Assembly (NCBI RefSeq): GCF_038637725.1
Contig: NZ_CP152052.1
Span: 186,001 to 250,000 of the forward strand
Direction: 5' to 3'
DNA from: Psychrobacillus sp. FSL H8-0483
GTDB taxonomy: Bacteria; Bacillota; Bacilli; Bacillales_A; Planococcaceae
Length of the DNA stretch: 64,000 nt
The position numbers and the translations under genes are program-made. A model generated the notes under the pieces. The model was not told the origin of the DNA and did not search any database. It worked only from the letters and a program-made list of their open reading frames with translations. Shown in pieces: positions 51,573 through 59,871 of the stretch; the first letter of the stretch is position 1, and each line of letters starts with the position of its first letter.

Positions 51573-51622
51573 TTGACACTAAACTAACCACTGGTTATAA
51601 TATAACCAATGGTTAGTTTAGT
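51573..51622 (+). promoter_or_regulatory. Consensus promoter embedded in a 45-bp palindromic TetR operator
   Basis: TTGACA (51573-51578), exactly 17 bp, TATAAT (51596-51601): a perfect sigma-A consensus. The interval 51578-51622 is a near-perfect inverted repeat (ACTAAACTAACCA ... TGGTTAGTTTAGT) that contains two smaller palindromes, AACCACTGGTT and AACCAATGGTT, one on each side of the -10. Autoregulation by the TetR protein downstream is the obvious reading. Confidence 0.85.
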
Positions 51623-51640
51623 GGAGGATGAAATAATTAA

Positions 51641-52261
51641 ATGAAAAGTAAACAAGAGAAACGTTCGGAAGAAACAAAAATGATGATTTTGGAATCTGCT
51701 GGAAATTTATTTGCTGCAAAAGGTTATGATGCCGTAACAATCCGTGAAATAGCAAAGGCTGCAGAGTGTTCGCATACAACGATTTATCTTTACTTTAAAG
51801 ATAAGGAAGCGCTGCTTCACCAACTTTCTATGCCACCACTTCAAGAGTTGCACAACCAATTACACCAAATTGCAAGTAAGAATACATTAACAGCTGAAGA
51901 CAAACTAAAAAGAATTAGTCTCGAATATATCCACTTTTGCTTAAAAAATAGAAATATGTACGATATTTTTTTCAACGCAAAATCTTCTAGAGTAGATGTC
52001 GAAGAGCCTGAACTGGAAATTAATAAACTTCGAATTGAAATATTTGAACTGATGAAATTTGTTCTTCAGGAATGCTTAATAATTTCAAAAAACGACCAAT
52101 TACTCGCTTTTTCTCGTATTTATTATTTCCATTTGAATGGCATTTTAAGCACATACTCGTATCAGCATGAACCGCTGGACGTATTAATGGAAAGATTGGC
52201 ACCAACATTTGACCTAGCAATCGAAATTCTTCTATTAGGCTTTAAAGAAAAATTGAAGTAA
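51641..52261 (+). CDS. TetR-family transcriptional regulator
   Basis: This 206-aa regulator has an N-terminal helix-turn-helix (ILESAGNLFAAKGYDAVTIREI, then AKAAECSHTTIYLYFKDKEALL) and a helical ligand-binding domain. ATG 51641 lies 13 nt after GGAGG, which is long, but an in-frame stop sits directly before it. A two-codon ORF (ATG AAA TAA) begins at 51628 at the better spacing. It is the first gene of an operon with the MBL hydrolase and YrdB-like protein, and probably represses itself through the palindrome upstream. Confidence 0.88.
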   Translation: MKSKQEKRSEETKMMILESAGNLFAAKGYDAVTIREIAKAAECSHTTIYLYFKDKEALLHQLSMPPLQELHNQLHQIASKNTLTAEDKLKRISLEYIHFCLKNRNMYDIFFNAKSSRVDVEEPELEINKLRIEIFELMKFVLQECLIISKNDQLLAFSRIYYFHLNGILSTYSYQHEPLDVLMERLAPTFDLAIEILLLGFKEKLK

Positions 52262-52270
52262 GGGGATAAA

Positions 52271-52957
52271 ATGATGAGAGCAAAAAAGATTTCTGAACAT
52301 ATTTGGAGTTTAAAAATGTGGATGATCATTCCAATTCATGTATGGGTTGTTGTGGATGAGGACGGTGTCACGTTAGTAGACGCGGGCATGCCGATGATGG
52401 CAAAAGGAATCATAAAATTCATTGACCAATTAAATGCCGGTCCTTTACAAAGAATTCTCTTAACCCATGGACATTCGGATCATGTTGGGGCTGTGAAAGC
52501 TATCTTGAACAAGTATGAAGTTCCAATATACGCACATCGAGTTGAAATTCCCTATATGCAGGGAGATATTATCTACCCAAAAAGAAAAAAACTGGAACAT
52601 AACTTACCAAAACAATTATCTCATCCACTCTTAGAGGGTGAGAATGGCAACTTAAAATCGATAGGTGGACTTACACCATTCTTTACGCCCGGCCATTCAC
52701 CCGGTCACGTCGTTTACTACCATGAAAAAGATCAAATATTGTTAGGTGGAGATCTCTTCACTTCTAAGAAAGGTAAGCTTCAACCGCCGATGTCTTCGTT
52801 TACAGCAGATATGATACAAGCGGTAAAAAGCAGCTCTATTGTGGGGGAATTAAAACCAAAACAGTTGGAAATATGTCATGGGAATGCAGTGCTTCATCCG
52901 GCAGATCAGCTAGAGGAATACACTTTAAGAATGGAAAGAAAACTAGGAGGTAGGTAA
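52271..52957 (+). CDS. MBL-fold metallo-hydrolase
   Basis: This 228-aa cytosolic enzyme has the metallo-beta-lactamase fold with the metal-binding motif LTHGHSDHVGAV (HxHxDH), a third His in TPGHSPGHVVYY, Asp in LLGGDLF and a final His in EICHGNAVLH. The family includes hydrolases of thioesters, lactones and phosphodiesters, so no substrate is assigned. AAGGGG precedes the ATG pair at 52271. It lies 9 bp after the TetR gene. Confidence 0.85.
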   Translation: MMRAKKISEHIWSLKMWMIIPIHVWVVVDEDGVTLVDAGMPMMAKGIIKFIDQLNAGPLQRILLTHGHSDHVGAVKAILNKYEVPIYAHRVEIPYMQGDIIYPKRKKLEHNLPKQLSHPLLEGENGNLKSIGGLTPFFTPGHSPGHVVYYHEKDQILLGGDLFTSKKGKLQPPMSSFTADMIQAVKSSSIVGELKPKQLEICHGNAVLHPADQLEEYTLRMERKLGGR

Positions 52958-52959
52958 TC

Positions 52960-53298
52960 ATGGTCTTTGTTCAATATACGGTACTAGGTATCTTTTTTCT
53001 GATGGAATTATGTGCACTTGCAGCATTCTCCTATTGGGGGTTTCATTTGAACAGAGGTTGGTTCATAAAAATTTTGTTAGGTATAGGCGCCCCTCTTCTT
53101 GTTGCAATCTTTTGGGGGACCTTCATCGCTCCAAAAGCATCTATTCCTGTGTCCATCCCGGTACGAATTATATTGCAGCTTATTATATTTGCATTAGCTA
53201 TAGCGGCCCTGTATTTCTCAAGTAAAAGTATGCTGGCAGTCGTATTTCTGGTTGTTGTAGTAGTTGAAATGATCATCATGTATTCCATGGGGTGGTAA
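52960..53298 (+). CDS. YrdB/DUF2568-family small membrane protein
   Basis: This 112-aa protein has four hydrophobic helices. The order MELCALAAFSYWGFHLNRGW, GAPLLVAIFWGTFIAPKA and then two terminal helices is typical of YrdB-like DUF2568 proteins, whose function is unknown. AGGAGG stands before ATG 52960, 2 bp after the hydrolase stop. It ends the TetR operon. Confidence 0.82.
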   Translation: MVFVQYTVLGIFFLMELCALAAFSYWGFHLNRGWFIKILLGIGAPLLVAIFWGTFIAPKASIPVSIPVRIILQLIIFALAIAALYFSSKSMLAVVFLVVVVVEMIIMYSMGW

Positions 53299-53382
53299 TC
53301 TAATTTACGTAGATACCTATCTTATTCTATAGCTATTTTCATACTTTCGTTAACTAGAGCAAGTGTCGTCAGCCTTTTAAAA

Positions 53383-53425
53383 AAACAGCCTTCTAACATA
53401 AGCATGTTTGTTCGAAGGCTAGTCT
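53383..53425. terminator. Terminator-like hairpin
   Basis: AGCCTTC and GAAGGCT are paired across an interrupted, partly complementary loop, with a run of seven T on the minus strand side. It could serve both the YrdB operon and the remnant on the minus strand. Confidence 0.5.
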
Positions 53426-53431
53426 CATTTC

Positions 53432-53791
53432 TTATCTATTCTGTTCTGCTTTCTGTAACAGGCTGTATGTCAGTCGTGACAAACCTTCCGTTGTTTGGCT
53501 TATTTCCTCGATGGACTGGACGATTTTGTCTAAATCCTCTTTGTTGCGCCCAAACATATCCACATAGTTTTCCACTTCAAATTTTACAGTGACCAAACCG
53601 TTTTTAGCTTGTTGTAGCTTTGTTTGGGATTGCTCGTTAGAGTGTGTGATTTCCTCCATTTGCTTGACCAAACTGGTTATATTGGAATTGTTTTTTTCGA
53701 TTAATGTATTAATATTGCTGCTTAGCAACTTCGAGTTTTCTGCTAGCTTTCTCTCACCCCGCGGAAAGCGTCCGCCTATAGCGGAAATCAA
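53432..53791 (-). pseudogene. Fragment of a methyl-accepting chemotaxis-type coiled coil
   Basis: The frame encodes a long coiled coil (LLSSNINTLIEKNNSN ... VQSIEEISQTTEGLSRLTYS), like a piece of a chemoreceptor signalling domain but lacking the conserved hairpin tip and all membrane parts. Its first 13 codons (MISAIGGRFPRGE) are made of the repeat core at 53757, so the 5' end appears to have been replaced by repeat DNA. No ribosome site is visible. It is probably not expressed. Confidence 0.5.
53757..53788. repeat. Solo copy of the R1/R2 core
   Basis: CCGCGGAAAGCGTCCGCCTA and the following GCGGAAATCAA match the core of R1 (and of R2 on the other strand), without the termini. Confidence 0.7.
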
Positions 53792-53914
53792 ATATACTTT
53801 ATTCTGCGTAAAATATATATTTCTTTAGTTTCCTTCGTGTTTTTTTCATGTAAATTGGAATTATGAAATTGATTCAGAATGGTTTAAAATCGATGGAAAA
53901 GGGAGAGGGTTCTT

Positions 53915-54631
53915 ATTTCAGTAGATATGGAAACTCAAATAATTGATGACATCATGCATCGTATCGTTTCAAAGGCAATTAAACATGGGGAAAAACTTCC
54001 TTCTGAAAACGAACTTGCAAAAAAGTATCGAGTACCTAGAATGACTGTAAGAAATGCACTGACAAAATTAGAAGAACGAGGATACATTTTTTCGGAGCAA
54101 GGCAAAGGACGTTACTTAAAAGAGAAATCTATTCCAATTCAATTACACCTAACTGGTAAAACTAGCTTTACAGATAAAATGAAGCAAGCGGGATATGAAT
54201 TAAAAACAGAGAATAATGTGTGTGAAAAGATTGTCTATAATGAACATATTTATAGAAGTTTAAACTCAGACGAAGAGGAAGAGGTCTATAAAGTAGGGAG
54301 AATACGCTATATTAATGGGGAACCGATGGCGATTCATTATTCATTCGTCAGTAAAAAGATGTTTCCAGAAATCGCAGAAGACGGTCCAGCGATAGAGTCT
54401 ATGTTTGCTTACTATCGAAATTTCGGTTACAAGGAATTTACAAGTAAAAAAAGTATGTTAAGCATTACATTTCCAACTTCTGAAGAACAGCAACTGTTAT
54501 CTTGTAAAAGTATGGTGCCCCTTATTATAGTCGAGAGCGATTGTATTGATGTACACTCCAACAAAGTACTAGAGCATACGAAAATACTCTATCGAAGCGA
54601 TAAATTTAAATATGATATAACAATGGATTAA
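53915..54631 (+). CDS. phnF: PhnF, GntR/UTRA-family regulator of phosphonate genes
   Basis: A winged helix (KLPSENELAKKYRVPRMTVRN and onward) is followed by a UTRA ligand-binding domain (VYKVGRIRYINGEPMAIHYSFVS). In mycobacteria and enterics PhnF-type proteins repress phosphonate or phosphate uptake genes. The first ATG (53927, 234 aa) is 17 nt from the only ribosome site GGGAGAGGG, whereas an in-frame ATT at 53915 is 5 nt away; I annotate ATT with reservation. It leads the C-P lyase cluster but is separated from phnG by a terminator and a Pho-box-like array. Confidence 0.8.
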   Translation: MSVDMETQIIDDIMHRIVSKAIKHGEKLPSENELAKKYRVPRMTVRNALTKLEERGYIFSEQGKGRYLKEKSIPIQLHLTGKTSFTDKMKQAGYELKTENNVCEKIVYNEHIYRSLNSDEEEEVYKVGRIRYINGEPMAIHYSFVSKKMFPEIAEDGPAIESMFAYYRNFGYKEFTSKKSMLSITFPTSEEQQLLSCKSMVPLIIVESDCIDVHSNKVLEHTKILYRSDKFKYDITMD

Positions 54632-54636
54632 CTAAC

Positions 54637-54678
54637 GAACAGGTAAAGGACAAGATTGTCCTCTACCTGTTTTTTGTT
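54637..54678 (+). terminator. Rho-independent terminator between phnF and phnG
   Basis: CAGGTA/TACCTG and AGGACAA/TTGTCCT form a two-part stem followed by six T. It separates the regulator gene from the phnG promoter. Confidence 0.85.
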
Positions 54679-54704
54679 TAGCAGGCTAACATTTTTCACC
54701 TAAT

Positions 54705-54743
54705 TATTAAGAAAATTTACAAAACATTTACGATACCTTAAAA
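54705..54743 (+). promoter_or_regulatory. PhoP-box-like array upstream of phnG
   Basis: Four hexamers repeat with an 11-bp period: TATTAA, TTTACA (54716), TTTACG (54727) and TTAAAA (54738), each separated by 5 nt. This is the arrangement of Bacillus PhoP boxes (TTAACA-like). It predicts activation of the phn operon in phosphate starvation. Confidence 0.6.
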
Positions 54744-54796
54744 CACAAGCACTTGGCGACAAGTTACGATGAGTTTGCAAAGGAGGATTCAACCAT

Positions 54797-55219
54797 ATGA
54801 AACGAAGAAGAAGAACCGAGATTCTCATTCAAGGAGATGGCCACTTGGCACAACAGTTTGCAGAATCCATTATCGATACCTATGAATGCCGTGAGATTCT
54901 GGAACCGCAATATGGATTAACAATGATCAAAATGCGTGAAACGGCAAAAAACTCACTATTTTATATAGGAGAAGTCCTTATTACAGAAGCAAAAGTAGAG
55001 ATAAATAACCGCATTGGAATCGGTATTGTTGTTGGCATGAAAGATGAGCTGGCCAAACATTTAGCGATTATCGATGCAGCATATAAAGCGGAAATACCTG
55101 AAACCATCACTTGGGAAGATTCCTTAATAAAGGCGGAAAAACAAATCGTAAAAGAGCGTGCCACAAAGCAATCGGAACTTTTCAAGACCATAGTGAACTT
55201 TGAAACAATGGAAGTTTAA
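54797..55219 (+). CDS. phnG: PhnG, C-P lyase core subunit
   Basis: PhnG is part of the PhnGHIJ core that couples ATP to phosphonate and breaks the C-P bond. The 140-aa protein begins RRRTEILIQGDGHLAQQFAESI and has the family phrase LEPQYGLTMIKMRETAKNSLFYIGEVLITEA. AAAGGAGG lies before ATG 54797. It is the first gene behind the Pho-box-like array. Confidence 0.93.
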   Translation: MKRRRRTEILIQGDGHLAQQFAESIIDTYECREILEPQYGLTMIKMRETAKNSLFYIGEVLITEAKVEINNRIGIGIVVGMKDELAKHLAIIDAAYKAEIPETITWEDSLIKAEKQIVKERATKQSELFKTIVNFETMEV

Positions 55220-55255
55220 GCGAAAAAGACAAAATTAATGACCAGGAGAGATAGT

Positions 55256-55852
55256 ATGGCGATTGATCAAGTACATGATTTGCAGCAAGTTTACAGAAAA
55301 ATATTGCACAGTATGTCACGACCTGGAACGATTTCCACCTTATCTGAACTAGCAGAACGAGTGGATTTCAATCTTCCGTGTAATGAAGCGACCATCTTAA
55401 CTGCGATGGCATTTCTAGATGCAGAAGTTACATTTCACATTCTTTCAAAAGATCAACAAAATTTAATAGAAAAAATTTCAGAATATACATCTGCAAGATA
55501 TGCACCGATTAATGAAGCAGACTTTGTCATTGTACTGCGTGAAGATACAGATACGGCAATTCAAACTGCGTTACTACAATGTAAAAATGGCAACCTCATT
55601 GATCCGCAGCAATCATCGACATGGATTATCGAGAGTTCTCCGTTATCTAATGCAGGTGAATTGACTTTAACTGGACCCGGAATCCAACATACATCTCAAT
55701 TGGACACGAGCTTTAAGCCATCTATGTGGCAAGCGAGAAATGAACGAACGAAGGAATATCCACTGGGAATAGATTTAATTTTCACGGATTCGAATGCACA
55801 AATCGTATGCATTCCTCGGACGACTTCCGTAAACATGATGGGGGTGAACTAA
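55256..55852 (+). CDS. phnH: PhnH, C-P lyase core subunit
   Basis: PhnH is a structural subunit of the C-P lyase core with a PLP-transferase-like fold. The sequence starts MAIDQVHDLQQVYRKILHSMSRPGTI, the family hallmark being YRxxLxxMSRPG. I chose ATG 55256 (198 aa), directly behind AGGAGAGAT; an ATG at 55238 lies upstream of that site. Its stop codon overlaps the phnI start (TAATG). Confidence 0.92.
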   Translation: MAIDQVHDLQQVYRKILHSMSRPGTISTLSELAERVDFNLPCNEATILTAMAFLDAEVTFHILSKDQQNLIEKISEYTSARYAPINEADFVIVLREDTDTAIQTALLQCKNGNLIDPQQSSTWIIESSPLSNAGELTLTGPGIQHTSQLDTSFKPSMWQARNERTKEYPLGIDLIFTDSNAQIVCIPRTTSVNMMGVN

Positions 55853-56967
55853 TGGGTTACGTTCCAGTAAAAGGTGGTACTCAGGCAATTGAAGCTTCTA
55901 TTAAACGATTAAAGTTTGAACGTCTAAAAGGCAAAGAAATCATAGAAATAAACACAGTTATGTCGACTATGCGTGCAATGGTAGATCAATTGATGTCTGA
56001 AAGTAGTTTGTATTCCCCTTACTTGGCTGCATTAGCGATTAAGCAAGCAGAAGGAAGTATGGAGGAAGCGGTTTTCCTTATGCGTGCTCATCGTTCCACC
56101 TTGCCACGTCCCTATTACAGTCAAACGGTTGAATCGGAAACGATGTTCGTCGAAAGAAGAATTTCTGCAAGTTTTAAAGATATCCCAGGTGGTCAATTAT
56201 TAGGTGCAACATATGATTACACCCACAGATTGCTAGACTTTGATCTAATAAAAGAAAACACAGAAGATAACATGCAATGGCTACAGAATTACCAAGAAGA
56301 ATTGCAAAATATAGAGAAGTTGGAAGAACTTATGTATTTCCCTAAAGTAGTGGATTATTTGCGTGAAGAAGGACTTTTCGAAAAACACGAAGCAAATAAC
56401 ACACCTCCTATCGATATTACAAAGCAAAGTTTACAATTTCCAACAACGCGTAGTGAGAGGCTGCAAGTGCTAACGCGAGGGCAAACAGGTGCTGTTACAT
56501 CTCTAGGATACGCCTCACTAAGAGGATATGGGCAAGTTCATCCGACTGTTGGAGAGGTACGTGTAGGTGCTGTTCCGATTTATGTAGAACATCCAAACGA
56601 GACCGAGCAGAGCAAAGAAGAAGAGTTTTATATCGGAGAAATCACGGTGACCGAAGTGGAGTCGTTTGTTCCAACGAAAGTGAAAAATGAAAACAACGAA
56701 TATGTACTGGAGTTTGAAATCGGTTATGGCATTTGTTATGGACAAAATGAAACGAAGGCTATTGCTATGAGTATTTTAGATCAATGTCTCGAGCATACAG
56801 AATCTGATTTCCCAACTCATGATGAAGAATTTGTTTTATTGCACATAGATTCAGTGGAATCGACCGGTTTTATCTCTCATTTGAAATTACCGCATTATGT
56901 TACGTTCCAATCTAAATTAGACAGTATGCGCCAAGTGAAGAAAGGGGTGCAGAAAATTGAAAGCTAA
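55852..56967 (+). CDS. phnI: PhnI, C-P lyase core subunit (nucleosidase-like)
   Basis: With PhnG and PhnH, PhnI replaces adenine of ATP by the phosphonate. The 371-aa protein begins MGYVPVKGGTQAIEASIKRLKFERL and has FMRAHRSTLPRPYYSQ-type and GQTGAVTSLGYASLRGYGQVHPT segments. I chose ATG 55852, overlapping the phnH stop; an upstream frame runs into phnH. The end overlaps phnJ. Confidence 0.93.
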   Translation: MGYVPVKGGTQAIEASIKRLKFERLKGKEIIEINTVMSTMRAMVDQLMSESSLYSPYLAALAIKQAEGSMEEAVFLMRAHRSTLPRPYYSQTVESETMFVERRISASFKDIPGGQLLGATYDYTHRLLDFDLIKENTEDNMQWLQNYQEELQNIEKLEELMYFPKVVDYLREEGLFEKHEANNTPPIDITKQSLQFPTTRSERLQVLTRGQTGAVTSLGYASLRGYGQVHPTVGEVRVGAVPIYVEHPNETEQSKEEEFYIGEITVTEVESFVPTKVKNENNEYVLEFEIGYGICYGQNETKAIAMSILDQCLEHTESDFPTHDEEFVLLHIDSVESTGFISHLKLPHYVTFQSKLDSMRQVKKGVQKIES

Positions 56968-57823
56968 AACTCATTTTGCTTTTTTCGATGAAGGATCTAA
57001 AAAGGAAATTCGTCGTGCCATTATGAAAGCAGTAGCAATTCCCGGATATCAAGTGCCATTTGCTTCAAGAGAAATGCCGATTGCACGTGGTTGGGGTACA
57101 GGTGGATTACAGATCACTCTTTCGATTATTGGGAAGACGGATGTACTAAAAGTGATTGACCAAGGAGCAGACGAGTCGGTCAATGCGGTCAATATAAAAA
57201 AACTGGTCCAAGAAACAACTGGTGTAGAGCTAACGGATCAAACGGAAGACGCTGATATTATTCAGTCAAGGCACCGTATACCAGAAGTTGCTCTAACAAA
57301 AGAGCAAATTATTGTTTTGCAAGTTCCGGAACCAGAGCCACTTCGAAAAGTGGAAGCAAGAGAATATATAACAAAAAGAATGCATTCCGAAGATGATTAT
57401 AGTGGTGTGTGGTTAATGTTATTCGAACAAATTATGAAATACGGCAAGACGGCTACAGCTGCAGATCACCCGGTATACGTGAATCAGCGGTATGTGATGG
57501 CACCTAGCCCGATCCCTAGATTTGATAACGCAAAGATGCATCAATCGGAAGCTTTAATCTTACTTGGGGCAGGTCGTGAAAAGAAAATATATGCTGTACC
57601 ACCTTATACAAATGTCGAATCTCTTGCTTTTGAGGACTATCCATTTACGGTGGAATCGTTTGAAGGTGAGCATTGTCATTTATGTGGTTCAACAGAGATC
57701 TTTTTGGATGAATTGATTGATCATCAAACAGGAAAAACCATCTATCAATGTAACGACACAAGCTACTGTATGGATCAGTTGAATAAGAAAGAGGAAGCTG
57801 AGGTGCAAACCAGCTATGCATGA
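56957..57823 (+). CDS. phnJ: PhnJ, radical-SAM C-P lyase
   Basis: PhnJ cleaves the C-P bond of ribose phosphonate 5-phosphate, releasing alkane and cyclic ribose phosphate. The family glycine-rich site ARGWGTGGLQ is present near residue 46. The Fe-S and catalytic cysteines lie in HCHLCGS and YQCNDTSYC, that is CxxC, then 21 residues, C, 5 residues, C, as in E. coli. The start is TTG 56957 behind AAAGGGG, overlapping phnI. The 288-aa length is normal, and the end overlaps phnK. Confidence 0.95.
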   Translation: MKAKTHFAFFDEGSKKEIRRAIMKAVAIPGYQVPFASREMPIARGWGTGGLQITLSIIGKTDVLKVIDQGADESVNAVNIKKLVQETTGVELTDQTEDADIIQSRHRIPEVALTKEQIIVLQVPEPEPLRKVEAREYITKRMHSEDDYSGVWLMLFEQIMKYGKTATAADHPVYVNQRYVMAPSPIPRFDNAKMHQSEALILLGAGREKKIYAVPPYTNVESLAFEDYPFTVESFEGEHCHLCGSTEIFLDELIDHQTGKTIYQCNDTSYCMDQLNKKEEAEVQTSYA

Positions 57824-58655
57824 GGAACCAATATTAGAAGTCAGAAACTTACGAAAGCAATTTGGCACAGGATGTCGAGAATGCTCGGAACTTGAGACGA
57901 GAAAACTGGAGAAAAACTTCTGTAAGCATTGCGGCACGGTTTATGCATGCCAAGATATTTCATTCGATTTGTATCCCGGAGAAATTTTAGGGATTGTTGG
58001 GGAAAGTGGAAGCGGAAAATCTACGATGATGCAATGTTTGTATTTTGATGCAGAGGTATCTTCAGGAGATGTATATATCAACGACGCGATATTAGCAGGG
58101 CAAAACGTTTTTGAACTGTCTTCCCAGCAAAAACGTTCCATTCGAAACCATATTTATGGCATGGTGTATCAAAATCCAATGCATGGTTTGAAAATGAACT
58201 TCTCTTCTGTCGGTAATATTGCGGAAAAACTAATTGCGGCAGGTAATCGAAACGTAGCGGAAATGGAAGCAACGAGCAAAAGGCTACTGGAAAGCGTGCA
58301 TATTCCTTTGCATCGAATGAAAGAAGAACCACGAAATTTCTCTGGTGGGATGCAACAGAGAGTTCAAATTGCGAAGGCTTTATCGAATAATCCACCAATC
58401 TTATTTTTGGATGAAGTAACAACTGGTCTCGATTTATCTGTACAAGCAAATGTCCTGGATTTAATTAAAAAAATACAACGGGATTTAGGTATCAGTATGA
58501 TCGTTGTATCGCATGATCTAGCGGTGATCCGCATGCTTGCAGATCGCACGATTGTCTTGCTGAACGGAAAAATTATCGAAGAGGGATTAACAGATCAAGT
58601 TTTAGAAGACCCACAACATGAGTACACGCAACAATTAGTTTACTCATTATTATAG
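57816..58655 (+). CDS. phnK: PhnK, ABC-type ATPase of the C-P lyase complex
   Basis: PhnK binds the C-P lyase core and powers its cycle. Walker A is GESGSGKST, the signature FSGGMQQR, Walker B LFLDEVTTGLD and the switch His in VSHDLAV. Before Walker A there is an insertion with two CxxC pairs (GCRECSELETRK ... FCKHCGTVYAC) that the short E. coli PhnK lacks; it looks like a zinc ribbon. The start overlaps phnJ by 8 bp. It lies upstream of phnM. Confidence 0.92.
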   Translation: MHEEPILEVRNLRKQFGTGCRECSELETRKLEKNFCKHCGTVYACQDISFDLYPGEILGIVGESGSGKSTMMQCLYFDAEVSSGDVYINDAILAGQNVFELSSQQKRSIRNHIYGMVYQNPMHGLKMNFSSVGNIAEKLIAAGNRNVAEMEATSKRLLESVHIPLHRMKEEPRNFSGGMQQRVQIAKALSNNPPILFLDEVTTGLDLSVQANVLDLIKKIQRDLGISMIVVSHDLAVIRMLADRTIVLLNGKIIEEGLTDQVLEDPQHEYTQQLVYSLL

Positions 58656-58669
58656 GAGGATCGACCACT

Positions 58670-59851
58670 TTGTACATTATTCATAACGGGAAAATCATAA
58701 CGGAAGAAGCAATTATCGAAGGATTTGCGGTTGTCGTGGCAGATGAAATCATTCAAGCGATTATCCCACAGGAAGAAGTTGCAACTTATTCAAAGGCACA
58801 CCTAATAGATGCAAGAGGTGGATATATTTCTCCTGGATTTATCGATATCCATTCTGATTATATTGAGACGATTGCGTCACCGCGACCGACTAGCATGATG
58901 GATTTCAATATTAGTTTACGAGAAGCTGAAAAAATATTGATTAGCCATGGGATTACGACAATGTTCCATTCCCTATCTTTTTACCGTGAAGACGTTTTTA
59001 CCCATAAACCGATGCGTAATCCGAACAATATCCAACGAATGGTGGATGCCATTGACGCAACGCATAACGAGCTGCACTTAATCCGCCATCGCTTACATGC
59101 ACGTTTTGAAATTGATAATGTCGATGAGATTGATACACTTGTTCGAAATATGGAAGATGGCAAAGTGCATTTATTATCTTTTATGGATCATACACCAGGG
59201 CAAGGGCAATATCGCAATCTAGAAGTGTACCGTGAAACTTTAAAGGGATACCGTGATATTTCAGATGATGATGTGAATGTTTTAATTGCGGAACGACAAA
59301 GTACGGAGTTTTTAACGATAGAAAAAATAAAAGAAGTGGCAGATATCGCTTTATCAAGAGGGATTGCGGTCGCATCACATGACGATGACGATATAAAAAA
59401 ATTAGAGTTAGTAAAATCATTCGGAACAACGATTAGTGAGTTCCCTATCACACTAGAGGTTGCTAAACGGGCGAAGGAAATCGGTTTGCATACCATTGCA
59501 GGGGCTCCAAATGTGCTACTCGGTGGTTCGCACTCTGGCAATTTATCAGCAGCAGAAGCGATTGCGCATGATTGTGTAGATATTCTTTGCAGTGACTATT
59601 ACCCGGCTGCTCTCTTGCATGCCATATTTGATTTGCATGAAAAGCACGGAAATGATTTACACAAAATGTTTATGATGGTCACGCTAAATCCTGCAAAAGC
59701 TGTACGCATGGACGATGAGTTGGGTTCTATAAAAGTCGGGAAGAAAGCCGACCTTCTTGTGATTGAAAGAATGGAAGACGGTTATCCAATGCTAACTGGA
59801 ACAATGGTGAATGGTGTTTTAATAACGACAACCAATTACCGGATTAAATAG
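58670..59851 (+). CDS. phnM: PhnM, ribose-phosphonate triphosphate diphosphatase
   Basis: PhnM releases pyrophosphate from alpha-D-ribose 1-phosphonate 5-triphosphate. It is an amidohydrolase-fold enzyme: the metal site begins with SPGFIDIHSDYIE (the family's D-x-H variant) and continues with ASHDDDD. The end GKKADLLVIE is typical. Start TTG 58670 follows AGGAGGA. The 393-aa length fits. It lies between phnK and phnL. Confidence 0.94.
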   Translation: MYIIHNGKIITEEAIIEGFAVVVADEIIQAIIPQEEVATYSKAHLIDARGGYISPGFIDIHSDYIETIASPRPTSMMDFNISLREAEKILISHGITTMFHSLSFYREDVFTHKPMRNPNNIQRMVDAIDATHNELHLIRHRLHARFEIDNVDEIDTLVRNMEDGKVHLLSFMDHTPGQGQYRNLEVYRETLKGYRDISDDDVNVLIAERQSTEFLTIEKIKEVADIALSRGIAVASHDDDDIKKLELVKSFGTTISEFPITLEVAKRAKEIGLHTIAGAPNVLLGGSHSGNLSAAEAIAHDCVDILCSDYYPAALLHAIFDLHEKHGNDLHKMFMMVTLNPAKAVRMDDELGSIKVGKKADLLVIERMEDGYPMLTGTMVNGVLITTTNYRIK

Positions 59852-59871
59852 TAAAGCGAGGAGGAAACAAT

